A DNA stretch of 64,000 nucleotides, taken from positions 7,743,562-7,807,561 of the forward strand of contig OZ024810.1 of NCBI GenBank assembly GCA_964017045.1, written 5' to 3'. Numbering within the stretch: position 1 is the first letter of the stretch; the number at the start of each line of letters is the position of its first letter. The notes under the pieces were generated by a model that did not search any database, was not told the DNA's origin, and saw nothing but the letters and a program-made list of their open reading frames with translations. This DNA is from Omphiscola glabra. Its lineage: Eukaryota > Mollusca > Gastropoda > Lymnaeidae. Positions 24,101-39,100 of the stretch are shown piece by piece. Both the position numbers and the translations under genes were made by a program.

Positions 24101-27100
24101 CATGTTGTCGGTAGGTGCCCAGGGGCTTAGTAATTTTATCGAAGTTCTGAAATCCATCCATCTCCTTCTAGCTTTAATCCATCAGCTTTATCACAGTTTC
24201 AACACTCTTCTTTTATTAGATCCCATCATAAGGTTTATAGTACAATTGAGATTTATTTCCCTGTTTACCTTTTGAATATTACATTCTATCACCAGTTGGA
24301 AACATATACAAGTTTATAATTACATTTGGTATTTCTCTCCTTTTCAACCTTATCCATCTTACATTTCACCCCCAGAATGCAGATGAGTCCATCCCTCTGA
24401 CATCAGATCAAGATGGTGATGGGGTCAACATGGACTCCGCTACAAGCTCTGGCTCTCTGGCCACACCCACACCGTCTCCCGCAGAGGAAGAACCGGCCAA
24501 GGGCCCGATTCGATGTGTCAACACGGAGCCGGTCATCTCGAGGGACACATCATGGCACATGCAGGAAGAGAACGTCACGAGATTGTCATTTCTTCATGAC
24601 GAGGTACGTCTTTGTGCATGTGTATTTGGACTGTGATGTAGATTGTGACGTTATAAGTGTGTTTTTGCTGTGTATTGATGTACAGGAAGGTCTATGTCTT
24701 GAGGTAAAGCACAGTGGTTATGTGATGTGTGTAATAATTTATAGCAATGACATATTTGACTTCATTGAGATTGGCTGAATAAGGGGTTTTATTATTTTTT
24801 AAAACGAGATATCTGGGCATTTTTATCCAGTCCCTTTATACTAGTGTCTTTATCCATGCATTTGAAATTGTACGCAGTATGTCTAAATCCCAATATTCAA
24901 AGCTTTATATAAATTTTTATTGAATTAGTTCAGTAATTAGTTATTTCATGAGAATGGTGCAATTTAAATTATTTGGGACACAGGCAATTTATACAAGAAC
25001 AATTATTGTGCATGCAGTCCCAATGACCAGCTTCTGTAATGTGTGCCTCACTTTGTTTTTTTTCAGGTGGAGAAGATCTTCGAGACAGACTGGAGGTTTG
25101 AGCATGACACTCTCACCACTGATCCCAACTCTAAAGCCCAGGCCCTCAACCTCATGGGAAGGGAGAGCAGCAAGCTTGCCCTCTCCGAGTCCTACCACGT
25201 GGATGAGGCCGAATATTCAAGTAGGTTAGCTTTCTGGGTCAGACAGTGTGTCAAAGTAGAAAGCAACACGTCAGAGCGAGACAACATTTTTAATATATTT
25301 TTTAAAGTAAAGTTAATACACATCGCTGAAGTAACAATAAATAAAGGCAGGAATATGATGTACAAAAATTGGTCTACGGCTTAGTACCTACAATGTACGA
25401 TTTTGAGGTGTATACATTATATATACTGTATGTTAATATTTTTACTATTAAAATAATGTATTGAATGATTTTATGATGATATTGTACGATTTTAAGAGTT
25501 TGAGGGTAAACAGGTCTTTCTTTACCTGTAAGGATCAAAAGAAGATAACATATATTACCCCTGATTCCCTGTTTTAGAGATTGAATGATATCCAGCCGAC
25601 AGTGCAAGATTATAATCTGAAACAAATCCAAATATGAAATGTTACAACTTTAATTAATTTATTTAATACATTACGAGTTCCATTTGGAGCTACTTCAAGG
25701 GTGCCCATTCTTTAAACTGGTCATATGGTTCAAACCTTCACAAAGACCTGAGTTTTTCCTCTGTAAATTTTTTTTTTTTCCCCTCCTCTCTGCAGGACAC
25801 CGTAAGGTCTCCTACCCGCACATTCACCAGCCCTTGAGGTCCCTGTCCAACAAATCACTCAGCAAGACGGTCAAGTCCCACAGAGCCAGGAAGAAGGCTA
25901 AGAGGAAAAAGAAAAAAGAGAAGATCAGAAGTTTTCCTTCCCAGGGGGCCATCAAGAGCCCCACCATCCCAGAGGAAGAGGAGCATCACTATTACGTGAG
26001 GACATTCAAGTGCCATGACAATGACATCTTGGTTATATGTCTCCAAAAAAAAAATATGGAAAGGAGAAGGGTGGGGGGTGGGGTGGGGGGGGTTACATTT
26101 TGTGTGTTTTAATTAATATGTCAAGGGTTTTTGACCACTGTCTAAACTATTATTCCTACTCTCATGCCTAAAATGGTTGATGTTGTTTTTACATGCCCAA
26201 TTTCTTTATTTCTCAAATGTGTGAGCCATTACTCTTGACTTCAATGCCCAAAAAGTCTACTTCACCTGGATGAACAATTACTCTCAACCCACACACCTAA
26301 AATTCCATTTGATCATCTGTGTGATCTATTACTCTCGACCCTGTGCCCAAAATGGCTCATTTCTCTTCGTTAGGAGTCCGGCAGCAGCTCAGTGAGTGAT
26401 GAGGAAGAGTTTGAAGATGAATACGACATGGAGAATGGGGAAGCTGGTCAGGGCATGAATGAACAGGATACGAGACGTGACAGTGTTGACAGTTACTCTG
26501 TCACACCTGAGTTTAGAGTACAACCACCCACACCAGAAGATGACCTGACCGAATTGGTCAAGGAGAGTCAGCCATCTTCAGATGACCTTATGAAGGAAGA
26601 ATTTATAAAAGATCCGACAGTAAGCGATTGTGTTGTTAAAGTAGTGCTTTGAACCAGCTCCGACAGTGAGTGATAGTTAGGTTAAAGTAGTGCTTTGAAC
26701 CAGCTCCGACAGTGAGTGATAGTTAGGTTAAAGTAGTGCTTTGAACCAGCTCCGACAGTGAGTGACAGTTAGGTTAAAGTAGTGCTTTGAACCAGCTCCG
26801 ACAGTGAGTGATAGTTATGTTAAAGTAGTGCTTTGAACCAGCTCCGACAGTAAGTGATAGTTAGGTTAAAGTAGTGCTTTGAACGAGCTCCGACAGTGAG
26901 TGATAGTTAGGTTAAAGTAGTGCTTTGAACCAGCTCCAACAGTGAGTGACAGTTAGGTTAAAGTAGTGCTTTGAACCAGCTCCGACAGTAAGTGATAGTT
27001 ATGTTAAAGTAGTGCTTTGAACGAGCTCCGACAGTGAGTGATAGTTAGGTTAAAGTAGTGCTTTGAACCAGCTCCGACAGTGAGTGACAGTTAGGTTAAA

Positions 27101-30100
27101 GTAGTGCTTTGAACCAGCTCCGACAGTGAGTGATAGTTATGTTAAAGTAGTGCTTTGAACGAGCTCCGACAGTGAGTGATAGTTAGGTTAAAGTAGTGCT
27201 TTGAACCAGCTCCGACAGTGAGTGATAGTTATGTTAAAGTAGTGCTTTGAACCAGCTCCGACAGTAAGTGATAGTTAGGTTAAAGTAGTGCTTTGAACGA
27301 GCTCCGACAGTGAGTGATAGGTTAAAGTAGTGCTTTGAACCAGCTCCGACAGTGAGTGATAGGTTAAAGTAGTGCTTTGAACGAGCTCCGACAGTGAGTG
27401 ATAGGTTAAAGTAGTGCTTTGAACGAGCTCCGACAGTGAGTGATAGTTAGGTTAAAGTAGTGCTTTGAACCAGAGAAACATTGTAGTGATTGAACTGATT
27501 GTTCACAGAACAATCCTAAATACTTAAATTGATCTCTTTTTGGTGAAGCTTCACCACCCTGACTTAACAAAATTTATTTTTGAATGATTGGATTAAAGGT
27601 CAACCTATACCCCTGGTTCTTATCCCACTGAGGGTTGTCTGTGGGTGCTCAAAAAAACAAATAATGATTTTTTTTTTTTTTTTTGAAAATAATTTTGTTA
27701 TTGTTGTCTCAATGTTTCTTGATGAAGTTGAAATAATTGTGTATTTCTCTCATTTAAAAGTCAATTTTCAAATGTTTTCTCTTAATGCTTTTAATATTTT
27801 TAGATAACAATTTGGTGTTTCTGGTATCTTTGCTGCTGTAAAAAACGGGGTGCTTACACAAAAATGGTTTTGAACCTGTTGCCTAAATTATTTTAAAATG
27901 TTTTAGTTAATGAAATCTGCACAGTGCAACATCATCGAATGTGTTGAACAGTACAGCTTGTGGTTTTAAGTATGTTTTTGTTTACTTATAGTGGGGCCCC
28001 ACAGCCAATATGCTTATGAGGCTTTGTGCAAGCTGCGTGAGGCTTTGTGCAAGCTGTGTGAGGCTTTGTGCAAGCTGTGTCAGGCTTTGTGCAAGCTGTG
28101 TCAGGCTTTGTGAAAGCTGTGTGAGGCTTTGTGCAAGCTGTGTGAGGCTTTGTGCAAGCTGCGTGAGGCTTTTTGCAAGCTGCGTGAGGCTTTGTGCAAG
28201 CTGCGTGAGGCTTTGTGCAAGCTGTGTGAGGCTTTGTGCAAGCTGTGTGAGAAATTCTTCTCTGATTGACACTGCTGTTTTCCCCAGAATTGATGCACAG
28301 AATAATAGTTAAAAATATACCTCCATATTGTTTATTATTATCTTGATTATTGACATAAAACTTGACACACGTCACATCCATTTTCCCACCAGGTTGACTT
28401 CTTCATTGGAACTGACTTCCCATCCCCGGCTCTGGAAATGTCTGAGGTACCATTCCCTGGAGAGCCTATACAAGAGAAGACGTCCAGCAGCTTGCTGCTT
28501 TCTGATGAGGAGACAGGTTTCATGTCAGACCCGGGCATGGCAACTGTGTTGGACGAGCCCGGGCCGGAGGGCCCACATTTAAAGAAAAGTCTGTCGGAAG
28601 ACCCGGGGAGTTTCGTCATCCCTGACATCGAGGCCACGCCATCGAATCGCCCGGCGTTTCTTGCCTTGCAAGTGACGGAGGACGTTGGAACTCCTTCACC
28701 AAGGCTGGGGCTGGCCCCCAGGGAACACAGTGTGGGAGGGAAGGTCACCTTCCTTGTGGGTAAGTTTTTGTCTAGATGGAATACTTGTACTGTTGTGGGT
28801 AAATACTATTTGGTTAAAAGGAAAAATTAAGACCTTTGAAGTGCTATAACAAAAAACTTTAGTGGTAATTGTATTTGGCTATATTAAGAAAAACCTTGCA
28901 CATTGTTTGATTTGAAAGTTTTATTTGTGTTTAAGGTTAAGGGTGACAAGTGTCACATCCTTTTATTACTCTTTGCTTGCCTGCATGGTTAAAAGGCTCA
29001 ACTCACTGCTACACAAATCAGTCAATGAATGAATGTGTCGTGGGGGTGTGTTAATACTATGAATTTTTTGATATGTGTCAATATCTTTACATGTATCATC
29101 AATGAAAATTTGTTGGCTACAATTTTATTGATTACAGGTGATTCCAGCTACCCCAGCTACAGTAACTTTGAGAACCATACAGCAAGTACAGCACGGGAGG
29201 ATGAACAGCTGGCTGACGAGGAGCAGGACGAGGAAGCCTGGAAGAGGAAAAAGAGGAGAGACTCTGGCAGTCGAAGGAGAGGGAGCAGTGAGGGATATGA
29301 TGGAGAGGGACATGCATTGCTAAGGGTGCCCAGGTGGGTCACGGTGTTTTTATACTATTCTCTACTAAGAGATTATTGCTTTTTTTTACTCAAACGTAGT
29401 TGTCTCAAAGAAGCCAGTGGACTGCTGGAAAATCATGGATAGCATAACAGGAAGATTTCTAGTCATTTCTAGTGCATCCATGAGCACAGACTTTGTTGTT
29501 GTAGAAGCAGCTTGGTCACCCGAATAAATAAACAATTACAAGGAAATGAATCTGATTAAAATGGATGTTAAAAGGGATGTACACAAAGGGGACGTCCATA
29601 AAGTATGTCAAGCTGAAGAGGGGAGGGGGAGGTCTAAAAAAGTGTTACAGTTTGTGACATCGGAAGGGGAGTAAAGATCTTGTGACGTCACACATTATAT
29701 TTTTTATCATACATATAAAACCTGAAATTGACAGTGATGTGGAATTTCTGTTGTGATGGATGTATTCCGACAGAAGTCACTTTTATAAATGTAATAGTTC
29801 AATAGTGAAGTGTGTTTTGGATTACATTTTTAAAATTTCTTAATATTTAACCAATTTTTTTTAGTTTGAAATTGTGATGTTCTTGGGGGATGGGTGGGGA
29901 GGGTCTAAGATTTGTGACAAGGGAGGGAGGGGTAAAAAGCGTCCAATTATAGCGTAACGTACTCGATGGGCAACCCATAATCATATTTCATATTCTCTAA
30001 CAATTGTTTTCTCATTCTTGGCTTAACAATTGTTAACTTAAGAACCAGTACTGAAAAAATTAAAAAAATATTTTTGATGAGACATTGGCTCAAATTTAAT

Positions 30101-33100
30101 TCTGTCTTAGAAAAATGACATGTGATCGCATCATTTTCTTATGTCTATAGTGTGGAAGGGAGCCAGTCTACCAGGTCAGCTTCTCGACGCAAACACCATC
30201 ATCATCATGAACACTTCCAGCGGGAGGATCTCATCATGAGGAGGCAGAAGGGGAGTGAGGTCAGGCTGGATGAGACATTTAAAAGATCTCCCACAGAAAC
30301 CGAGGAGGCGGCCTTGTTGTACAAGTCAGATTTGGATGAGATGGCCAGTGAGTCTATTGTTGATCTGATCTAGAAAAGGGGGGGATTGTGGGCAGGGAGG
30401 AGGCGGCCTTGTTGTACAAGTCCGATTTGGATGGGATGGCCAGTGAGTCAATTGTTGATCTGATGGGGGGGGTGAGGGGGGCCGGGAGGAGGGTGCACAA
30501 CGGGCCTGCTGCCCTTCACCTGGAAAGCACACCCTTTTAAAGCGTTGTAATTTTTTTTTTTTTTAAATGTTTAAATGACTAATGAAATATTAATTTAGTT
30601 CTTGTTGTGTAACATTTAATTAATTGTGCAAGCTTGTAAAACAGTCCACCTCTGTTCAGTAAAATGTCTAGTGAGGAAATATTGTGTTATTTAACATTGA
30701 AAAATATGACAATTTAACCAAATTAAAAATCCTTCACATCTTCAATCATTTAAGAGAACTGTAATGCTAAAAAATTGACTTGCGGAGATTTAAAGATATC
30801 ATAGCATATTTAAAATCTTGTACATACATTATTATTTCGACAAAGTAACATGGATCTTTCTTCACTCTTAATTAATAGGTCACAGATTTGAAGACCAACG
30901 AGGCATCCGTCGTCACAAGATTGCACGCAGCAAAGGAACTTTGCATTCCATAGTGCATATTGGAAAGTCTCACCACATAAAGAAGCAGAAGGTGGTTAAA
31001 AAGTTTGACCATAGCCCCCATGAGGTTAGTAAAAAAAAAACACAACATTATACAAGTCAATCCATGAAGCTTTACAGAATAAGGAACCAAAAACCTGCAG
31101 ATGTTTCACAGTGTGCTGCCTTTATAGTTACTTTTGTTTCTTGCACAGTTCACAAGTCATGTATTTGTAATTTAGGGTTAAACTGTGAAACTGGTACTAT
31201 GAGATGTTTTTTAAAAAAAATCTTAAGTTGTCTTATATTTTTAAAAAGAAAACAACATAGCCACACACAAAAAAATTAAAATAAGAACTTTTTGCAAATA
31301 AAAAGAGAAAAAAAGATAATAGAAAAAAAAATAAAAAATTTTAAAAACATAAATGTAAAGAAAGTGAAATATAACAGAGTTTATGGCTATTCATAGTAAT
31401 GTTCAGTGAGATAGGGATCCAAGAATCCTTTGTTGCCCCTCCAATTTATCTGAAACAAGTGAATGCCCTGTGAAAGGGAGATGCTTTTATCTGCACAGTC
31501 ATAAAATTCTTTGTTGATACCAGCGATTGAAGTGCTAATGATTTGATGAAAACTTCTTATTCCAGTGGGGGGAAAATGATAGGGAAGCATGTTTGAACCA
31601 TTCACATGTTGACGTCGGAGTTACTGTACTTTGGTTAAAGGTTTAAGAGAAGAAAAATAAAATAACCTTCAGTATTAAAATATTAATTTTTGACTTGATT
31701 GAAACTACTTACTTGCTGGGATAGAATTCTAGTTGGAGTGAAACCTTTAATGGGGGGGGGGGAAATTAATGTTTTTTAAGAAGGCTTTGAGGTTACTTCA
31801 TGCAATATAATATGTTGCCAAAGTGAAATTTAAATATCTATTGCTCCATGTTGCTTTATTATCCAAGTAGCTTTCGATTTTTATGAAATGGCTTTATTGA
31901 CTTATCAAATATTATTATTATTGGTGGTAGTAGTAGTTTTAGGGCTGGGCTCACCACGCTATACATACAATTTAACAAAGGTGATCATGAACTTGAAAAA
32001 ATTTTCATATTCATACACTAATTAAACACAGACATTTTATGATTCACCATATTATGTCAGGTTAGTTTTTAAATATATTTTGGCCGCGGATAATGGTGTT
32101 AAGAATTTCTAATTACTACCAGGTGTCATAATACTGGACTGTACAGCTGTTGACAACTCTTTGCGTTTTCTTTCCTCTCCAACCCAGGTGTTTGTGGAAC
32201 TGGATGAGCTGCACGTGGAGGGTGAGGACATGAGTGAGTGGCGGGAGAAGGCTCGGTGGATCAAGTTTGAGGAGGATGTGGAGGAGGGGGCAGAGAGGTG
32301 GGGCAAGCCTCACGTGGCCTCCTTATCTTTTCACTCTCTGCTGGAGCTGAGGAGAGGATTGGAGAATGGTTAGTCTCAATGTTATCAGTCCAAAGAATCC
32401 AACCACCTGCCTTAATAAATGCAACCAGTGTTTTTGACTGTCGTCATTTTGTGTCCTCTGAGTTAAACAAGAGAATTCATCTATTGTGTTACATTTTGAA
32501 AACTATTTTGATTCTCAATATAGTTGATGCTCATTTTTGGGGGTGTTGCTAAAATTAATTTATCTCTTTAGTTAGGCATTTGTGCATTGCAGGTACTACC
32601 GTTTTACTGTTATCTTTATTGTGGCACAGTACCGGTACTACAGTTTTACTGTTATCTTTATGGAAGCACAGTACCAGTACTACAGTTTTACTGTTATCTT
32701 TATGGAGGCACAGTACCGGCACTACAGTTTTACTGTTATCTTAATTTAGCTACCATACTACCTGATTGTTTTGGATGGGTAAAATTAATTTTACCGTTCA
32801 AATAATTTAGGCACAGTACTACAGTTTTATTATTCTCTGTATTTAGGCACCGTGCTACTTGATCTTGAGGCCGCTGACCTGAACTCCATCATTCACCGAG
32901 TGGTAGATGACATGGGGATTCGAGATCTGGTGGAAGAGGAGGTTAAAGGAAAGCTGTTGCGAACTCTGTTGCTTAAACACAAGTGAGTTCTCTTCCCTAA
33001 GCTTGGTCACATTGTACCCGTGGCACTTCCTGCTACTAAGTAGTTGCTAGGAAACAAAGACGATGTATGCAAAGTAGTGTGAAAATAACACAAATAATTA

Positions 33101-36100
33101 TAATTTTTTTGTAGGACTGTAAATTTTGACTAACGTTCATCTATCAGTTGTATAAAATATGCATATTAGTATTAGTGGATAGTTTCAATGTAAGCTTCAG
33201 TAAATATATTTACCACCATTGGGTATGTTAGGAAACAGGAAATTAGAAAAAATAGTTTGACCCCACATGTGTGAATGGAGGAGGCGTTTTAACAATAAGT
33301 TTCCCACTTTTTATGTTTTACTTGATTATTTGGGCTATTTTTTTCCCTTCAGACTTTTATGTGTAACTTTGTTGAAATGTGTAGAATTGTTAGAGCTGCA
33401 GATCAATGTCATAGGGTAGTATGCATCTACATGTCAATAGAGTATTTCGTAAATTTTTACTTCTACATGTTCAGCTCATCTGATTTGAATCAGACGACTT
33501 TTTTAATATAAAATCTCAAAGCTAGCCAGCGTTTAAAGCAAATTTTTAGAGGTTATTTATTTTTTTTTTCTGTCTACACATTGGCAATCAATGGAAACAC
33601 GGCTAAACATGGCTAAACATGAAATGCCACGCATTGGCAATCAATGGAAACACAGCTATCCATGAAATGCCACAACTTATCATTGAAAATAAAATTTGAT
33701 GCCATCAGCTTAGTTATATTTACTTCTTCATATGAGATGCCTCATCAACACTCATCTCTTTTAATTCAGTTATCCACATTGTAGACACATTACATAAATG
33801 ACATAGCAATCTATCTGCTTAAACACTCTGTCAATTTTACTCTCAGCAAACCTTTTAAACTTAATTTAATTAACCTAAAGATTTAATCAATAATTCTGAA
33901 TTATTAGCATACTTTCTTATAAATTATTTTCCACAACAGATCAAACTTTCATTAATCAGATGTTTCTGACCGTATCCGGATATTTGTTTGAAAGAAATTT
34001 CGTAGATGGAAAATTGATCGACGGACGTGTGATCAGACGGAAGTTTTGGCAAATTTTTTTTTCAGTTCATACGATTCAAATTTTGCGCCCAATTTTAAAA
34101 AATATTTTACAAAAATTTGATTGCGTGAACTGAACAAAAAAATATGTTCCGTCGACTAAATTTCTTTGAAGCAAATTTTCGGCAACCGTTTTTGACCTGC
34201 ATTTTTTTTTTTTCAAAATAAAATAGTTAACTAATCACTGAATAGCCAGTGTGTGAGTGATATCCAAATAGTGTTTTTTCAACATGAAATAGTTAACTGA
34301 TCACTGAATAGCCAGTTTGTGAGTGATATCCAAATAGTGTTTTTTCAAAATAAAATAGTTAACTAATCACTGAATAGCCAGTTTGTGAGTGATATCCAAA
34401 TAGTGTTTTTTCAACATGAAATAGTTAAGTGATCACTGAATAGCCAGTTTGTGAGTGATATCCAAATAGTGTTTTTTCAACATGAAATGGTTAACAGATC
34501 ACTGAATAGCCAGTTTGTGAGTGATATCCAAATAGTGTTTTTTCAACATGAAATAGTTAACTGATCACTGAATAGCCAGTTTGTGAGTGATATCCAAATA
34601 GTGTTTTTTCAACATGAAATAGTTAACTGATCACTGAATAGCCAGTTTGTGAGTGATATCCAAATAGTGTTTTTTCAACATGAAATAGTTAACTGATCAC
34701 TGAATAGCCAGTTTGTGAGTGATATCCAAATAGTGTTTTTTCAACATGAAATAGTTAACTGATCACTGATCACTGAATAGCCAGTTTGTGAGTGATATCC
34801 AAATAGTGTTTTTTCAACATGAAATAGTTAACTGATCACTGAATAGCCAGTTTGTGAGTGATATCCAAATAGTCTTCCAATTGCTATTTTACCAAAAAAA
34901 ATCTGTCATAATTTCCTGAAACCAGCATGTTTCATTTTATTACCATCAACTCCTCTCAATTTCACAAGTTTAAAAAAAAAAAAGCCTAACAAATATTAAA
35001 TATAACATCTGACAAGCTAAAATTAATGACAAAAAATGGGACAATCTACGGTGTCATCTGCTATACGTTATGACTTAATAAAAATATTAACTTTACAGAG
35101 CACAGTCTCAGATTTAGCAAATTTAAAAAAAAATGTTTTGCATTATTCGTAGAAGTCTTAACACAGATATTAATGTCTTTCATTCCTTCCTTCAAAGTTG
35201 CACAATGGTGATGTGTGTTATTCAGTTTATACAAACCCAATTTCAATCATCCTATTCCCGTCAGGACAGCGCATTTCTCAATGCGATAATTTCTTTCTTT
35301 AGTTATTAACAAATTATTGTTTTTAAATGCAAAAGATAAATGTGTTTGAGTTGAATGTGTTTTTTAAAAAAATGAATCTCCTAGTAAAACAATAACATTG
35401 ATTCAGCAAGGTGTGTGTAGCTTTCATTACATTGCCATCATAACTTCATCATTGATTGAATAACTTTATGAAATAGAAATATTGATTAAATTATTTTCAA
35501 TAAATCACTCATTCCTACTGACTGATGTCATTTTCTAAAATGTTTGACCCATGTGAAATCAGCTTTTATAAATAATGATTTTTTAATGGTTTATTTTTTA
35601 GAAGCCTTCTTTAGTATGTCAGCTGTGTCCAGGGATAAATTCTGTTTATGTTTGATCAGAAAAATCCAAGAGCAATATTGCAATTTATTTGAGTCACCTA
35701 ATTTTTTTTATTAATAATGTAAGAAATTAAGAAGGAAGTTACAAATGGAATGGTGGTGATGATAACCAGTAACTTAGCTTATAGAGTACTTTTGCCTTTC
35801 TATAAAATAATTTTCTTAAACAAACTCAATTCAAAGTCTAATAAAAAATTAACGTATCAGTAAAACATATCAGTAAAACATGTGGTTAATGATCAAGGCT
35901 GTTTAACTGTGGTGATGTACTACGGGAGTGTTGCAATGCTCTCATTTGGCTGTTTAACTGTGGTGCTGTACTACAGGAGTGTTGCAATGCTGTCTGCTAT
36001 GAGCTCTAACTCAATTTATTTGACCTAAATTTGTTGACATTTCTCCCACTTGATACATCAAATTTCACAGGCATGTCAGTGAGCGATCGGCTTTCCTGCG

Positions 36101-39100
36101 CCGTAATCCATCTTACTCTAACCTGGCAAGCCTGGATGGTTCAGGAAAAAGGTTCATGCTTATATTTCTTCTGCCTGTTTTAGTCGGAATGTTATTCCAC
36201 GGTTGGTGGTTTCAGATCCAAAATGGTGGACTAATCCCTTTCAGTTAACAATGTTCAAATGCTTTTGTTTTTTTGGTTCCATGTTAAAACTTTTTGTTGG
36301 TTGTCTGCCATTTTGAATTCAATAGATTTGAGTTTTTTTAATATTATTTATTATGTCTGTCCATGTTTAAGCTTTGATATGATCCAGGATGTATATGATA
36401 TACATCATGGCTGTCCTACTGGTGGTGTCCTACTGGTGGCCTGCAGGCCATATTTGGTCTTTGGCATCATAGTTTGTAAATTAAAATAATTTATTTATAT
36501 GTTCGTTAAACATGATAAGACATTGTTCTTTGATCAGATCAAATTTACAGATAATTGTGAAATATAAGTTAGAAAAATTTAAAGCAATTAATTAGAATTT
36601 AATTATTTTTAAAAAAAACAATTAGGAACTGTTTTTCTGTAAAGAGCATCTCTAAACAAAAAATAATAATGGTGCTGTTGACACTGTATAGATGTAGTTT
36701 TGATGTGTCTGCCTGCAAGCTGTCTAGTACTTTAAAAAAAGGATTTGTGACAGCCCTGATGTATATGGTATCAGCTTGTCTACAGGATGGATGTGGTTAA
36801 CTCGTGCATGCTGTCTGTCACCATGACCCACTTTAAACCACAAACAACACTTATTTTTTAGCTTTAGTCCACCTGAAATGATAAACTAACAAATTAATTT
36901 TTTTATAAATTTTGCTATTTAATCATTGGCCCGAACACACAACTTTCAAAACACAATCAAATTCCCGCGATTGATAGCTTGAACACACAAAGATTCCCCT
37001 TGGTTTTGTTTTGACTATGGACACAATAAAATTTCATTTGACAAAATAGGATCTGCCAACTTTTGAAAGATTATCAAATTTTAAGAGAAATCATGAGCAA
37101 TTACTCTAAGGATTTTAAATCAGCAGATGTACATTCATCATGCCAAGAGAAATAATATATTTTTTTGTTTTAATTGAGAAAATATTTTTTTTAAATTGCA
37201 CCCTCCACCACCCCCCCCCCCCCCCACTTTTTTTTCTGTGAATTTTGATGATCTAAATTGTGTTAAAATTATAAAATAAGATATTGTGGCCATTAAAACC
37301 ATTCCTAAACATGCAAATAATTATGGGGCTTGAGAAATTTTATGTATGTTTTTACCCATTTGTCAAAAATCTGTCTATCTGGTCTTTTTCTGACACCTCT
37401 CTACGCAAGAAAACCTTACAACCATTCTGCATTGTTCATACCCTCGAGATGTTTTCTTGTTACTAACAGAAGCTTTGGTTGTCATGACTGCATGCTGTGT
37501 GTGTATGCATATTGAAATATAGCATGCTATAGATGGCCTATGAGTGGTGTTTGGCTTTGTGTACAACTACATACTTCGGTGTGTGCACATGCAATTACAT
37601 CTGCTATGCATTGTGGTATTTTCTTTTTCTAACAAGAAAACACTTTAATATTTTTCCTTTCAGCAACTCTCTGCTAATTCTGTATATAGAGTTAACCTCC
37701 TTTCTTGGTATTTGGTTCCTAAAGTGGCTGTTTAATTTTAACCCCCTTTTATTTTACTTAACATAAGAGTTGTTTTATCTTTTTTTCTCATCCAATTTTT
37801 TCTGTTTAATTTTTTTCTTTTTTTTTCAAGCCAATCTCATCCAACTTTCTCTTGTCATAAACAGTTGGTTTTAGGCTGTCAACTTAATCCTGATGAGATT
37901 TTCATCAAACACTATTTGAATCACTAAAATTTCAAAGTTTCCATTGAGTTAGTATAAGATGTCCTGATCTGCTAGTCATTTGACCTCATCAACTGTATCA
38001 ACAGACATTTAAAGGTTGTGTGGGGGACAGATATGATTTTTCATTCAGACAATAAAAATGGGTTGTAATGGATATCAATAAAATATACAGTATCAATAGG
38101 AGATGAATCAAATGACTAAGCATTCATCTAAATTAATCCAGATTAAGTGTTAGTAAAATGCCAGTAAAAGATAATGATCAACTTGAAAGCAGCAACTGTG
38201 TATCGATGTACAATTTTAAATTTGAATAGATTTAAATTGTTATAAATGAAAATAATGTTGTGTCAATTTCAAGCTGTTCAATGTGCTGTCTTATGATGTC
38301 CAGTCTCATTGCAACAATGTCCAGCCCCCCCCCCCCCCCTTTTTTTCTTTTTTTTTAAAAATGTCTTTTATAACATTTACTTTTTTTTTTCCAGTAATAG
38401 CATAGACTTATATCATAAAATAATTCAATAGATTTATACCATAAATATATATCTGTTGAATAAATGTATGTGTTAATCTATTGAAATAATCTATAAGTCT
38501 ATGTTATTACTGACAAGAAGAATAAATATTAATCTATTGAATGAACCATTTATTTATTCAATAGATTTCATATTGTGTACATTCTACTATTTAATGTGTA
38601 TACCAAACATATATATATTGTACCCATCATGTATCCTATTTGCTATATTCATTTGTCTTTCTAGTAGGCTTACTTCAAGTATCTATGAATACTTTGCCTC
38701 CCATATTTTATTCATATTCTCATTTGTATAGCCTTTGATTCTACTTAAGCTTTATGGCAGCCCAACCCATCTTCTGTATTCATTTTTTTCCCCCAATATG
38801 TTGTCTCATGTACGTACACAGCCTTTTTGTTTCCTCCTCTGTATCATGTATTAATACTCGATGGCATCATCCAGAGTTGGAGAGATTTTTTGTTTGTTTG
38901 TAAGCCACCTGTTCTGTTTTTTGTTCCAGCTTAAGTGTGCTAGCAAATATTAAAAAGATACTTGAGTCTCCTCTGTTAGGTGTAAGAGAACTAATTAGTT
39001 ATATTCTAGTAATACTAAATACCATTGCTATAGAACATTTTTTACCAACACCATACTGAATATTGCATTGTCATTTTGGCCATCATTCTCACTTGTATTT

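Noticed and set aside
36137..36143. Alternative exon 12 donor (GGATG|GTTCAG)
   Set aside because: It would end in the wrong phase for exon 13; GTTCAT at 36152 fits exactly.
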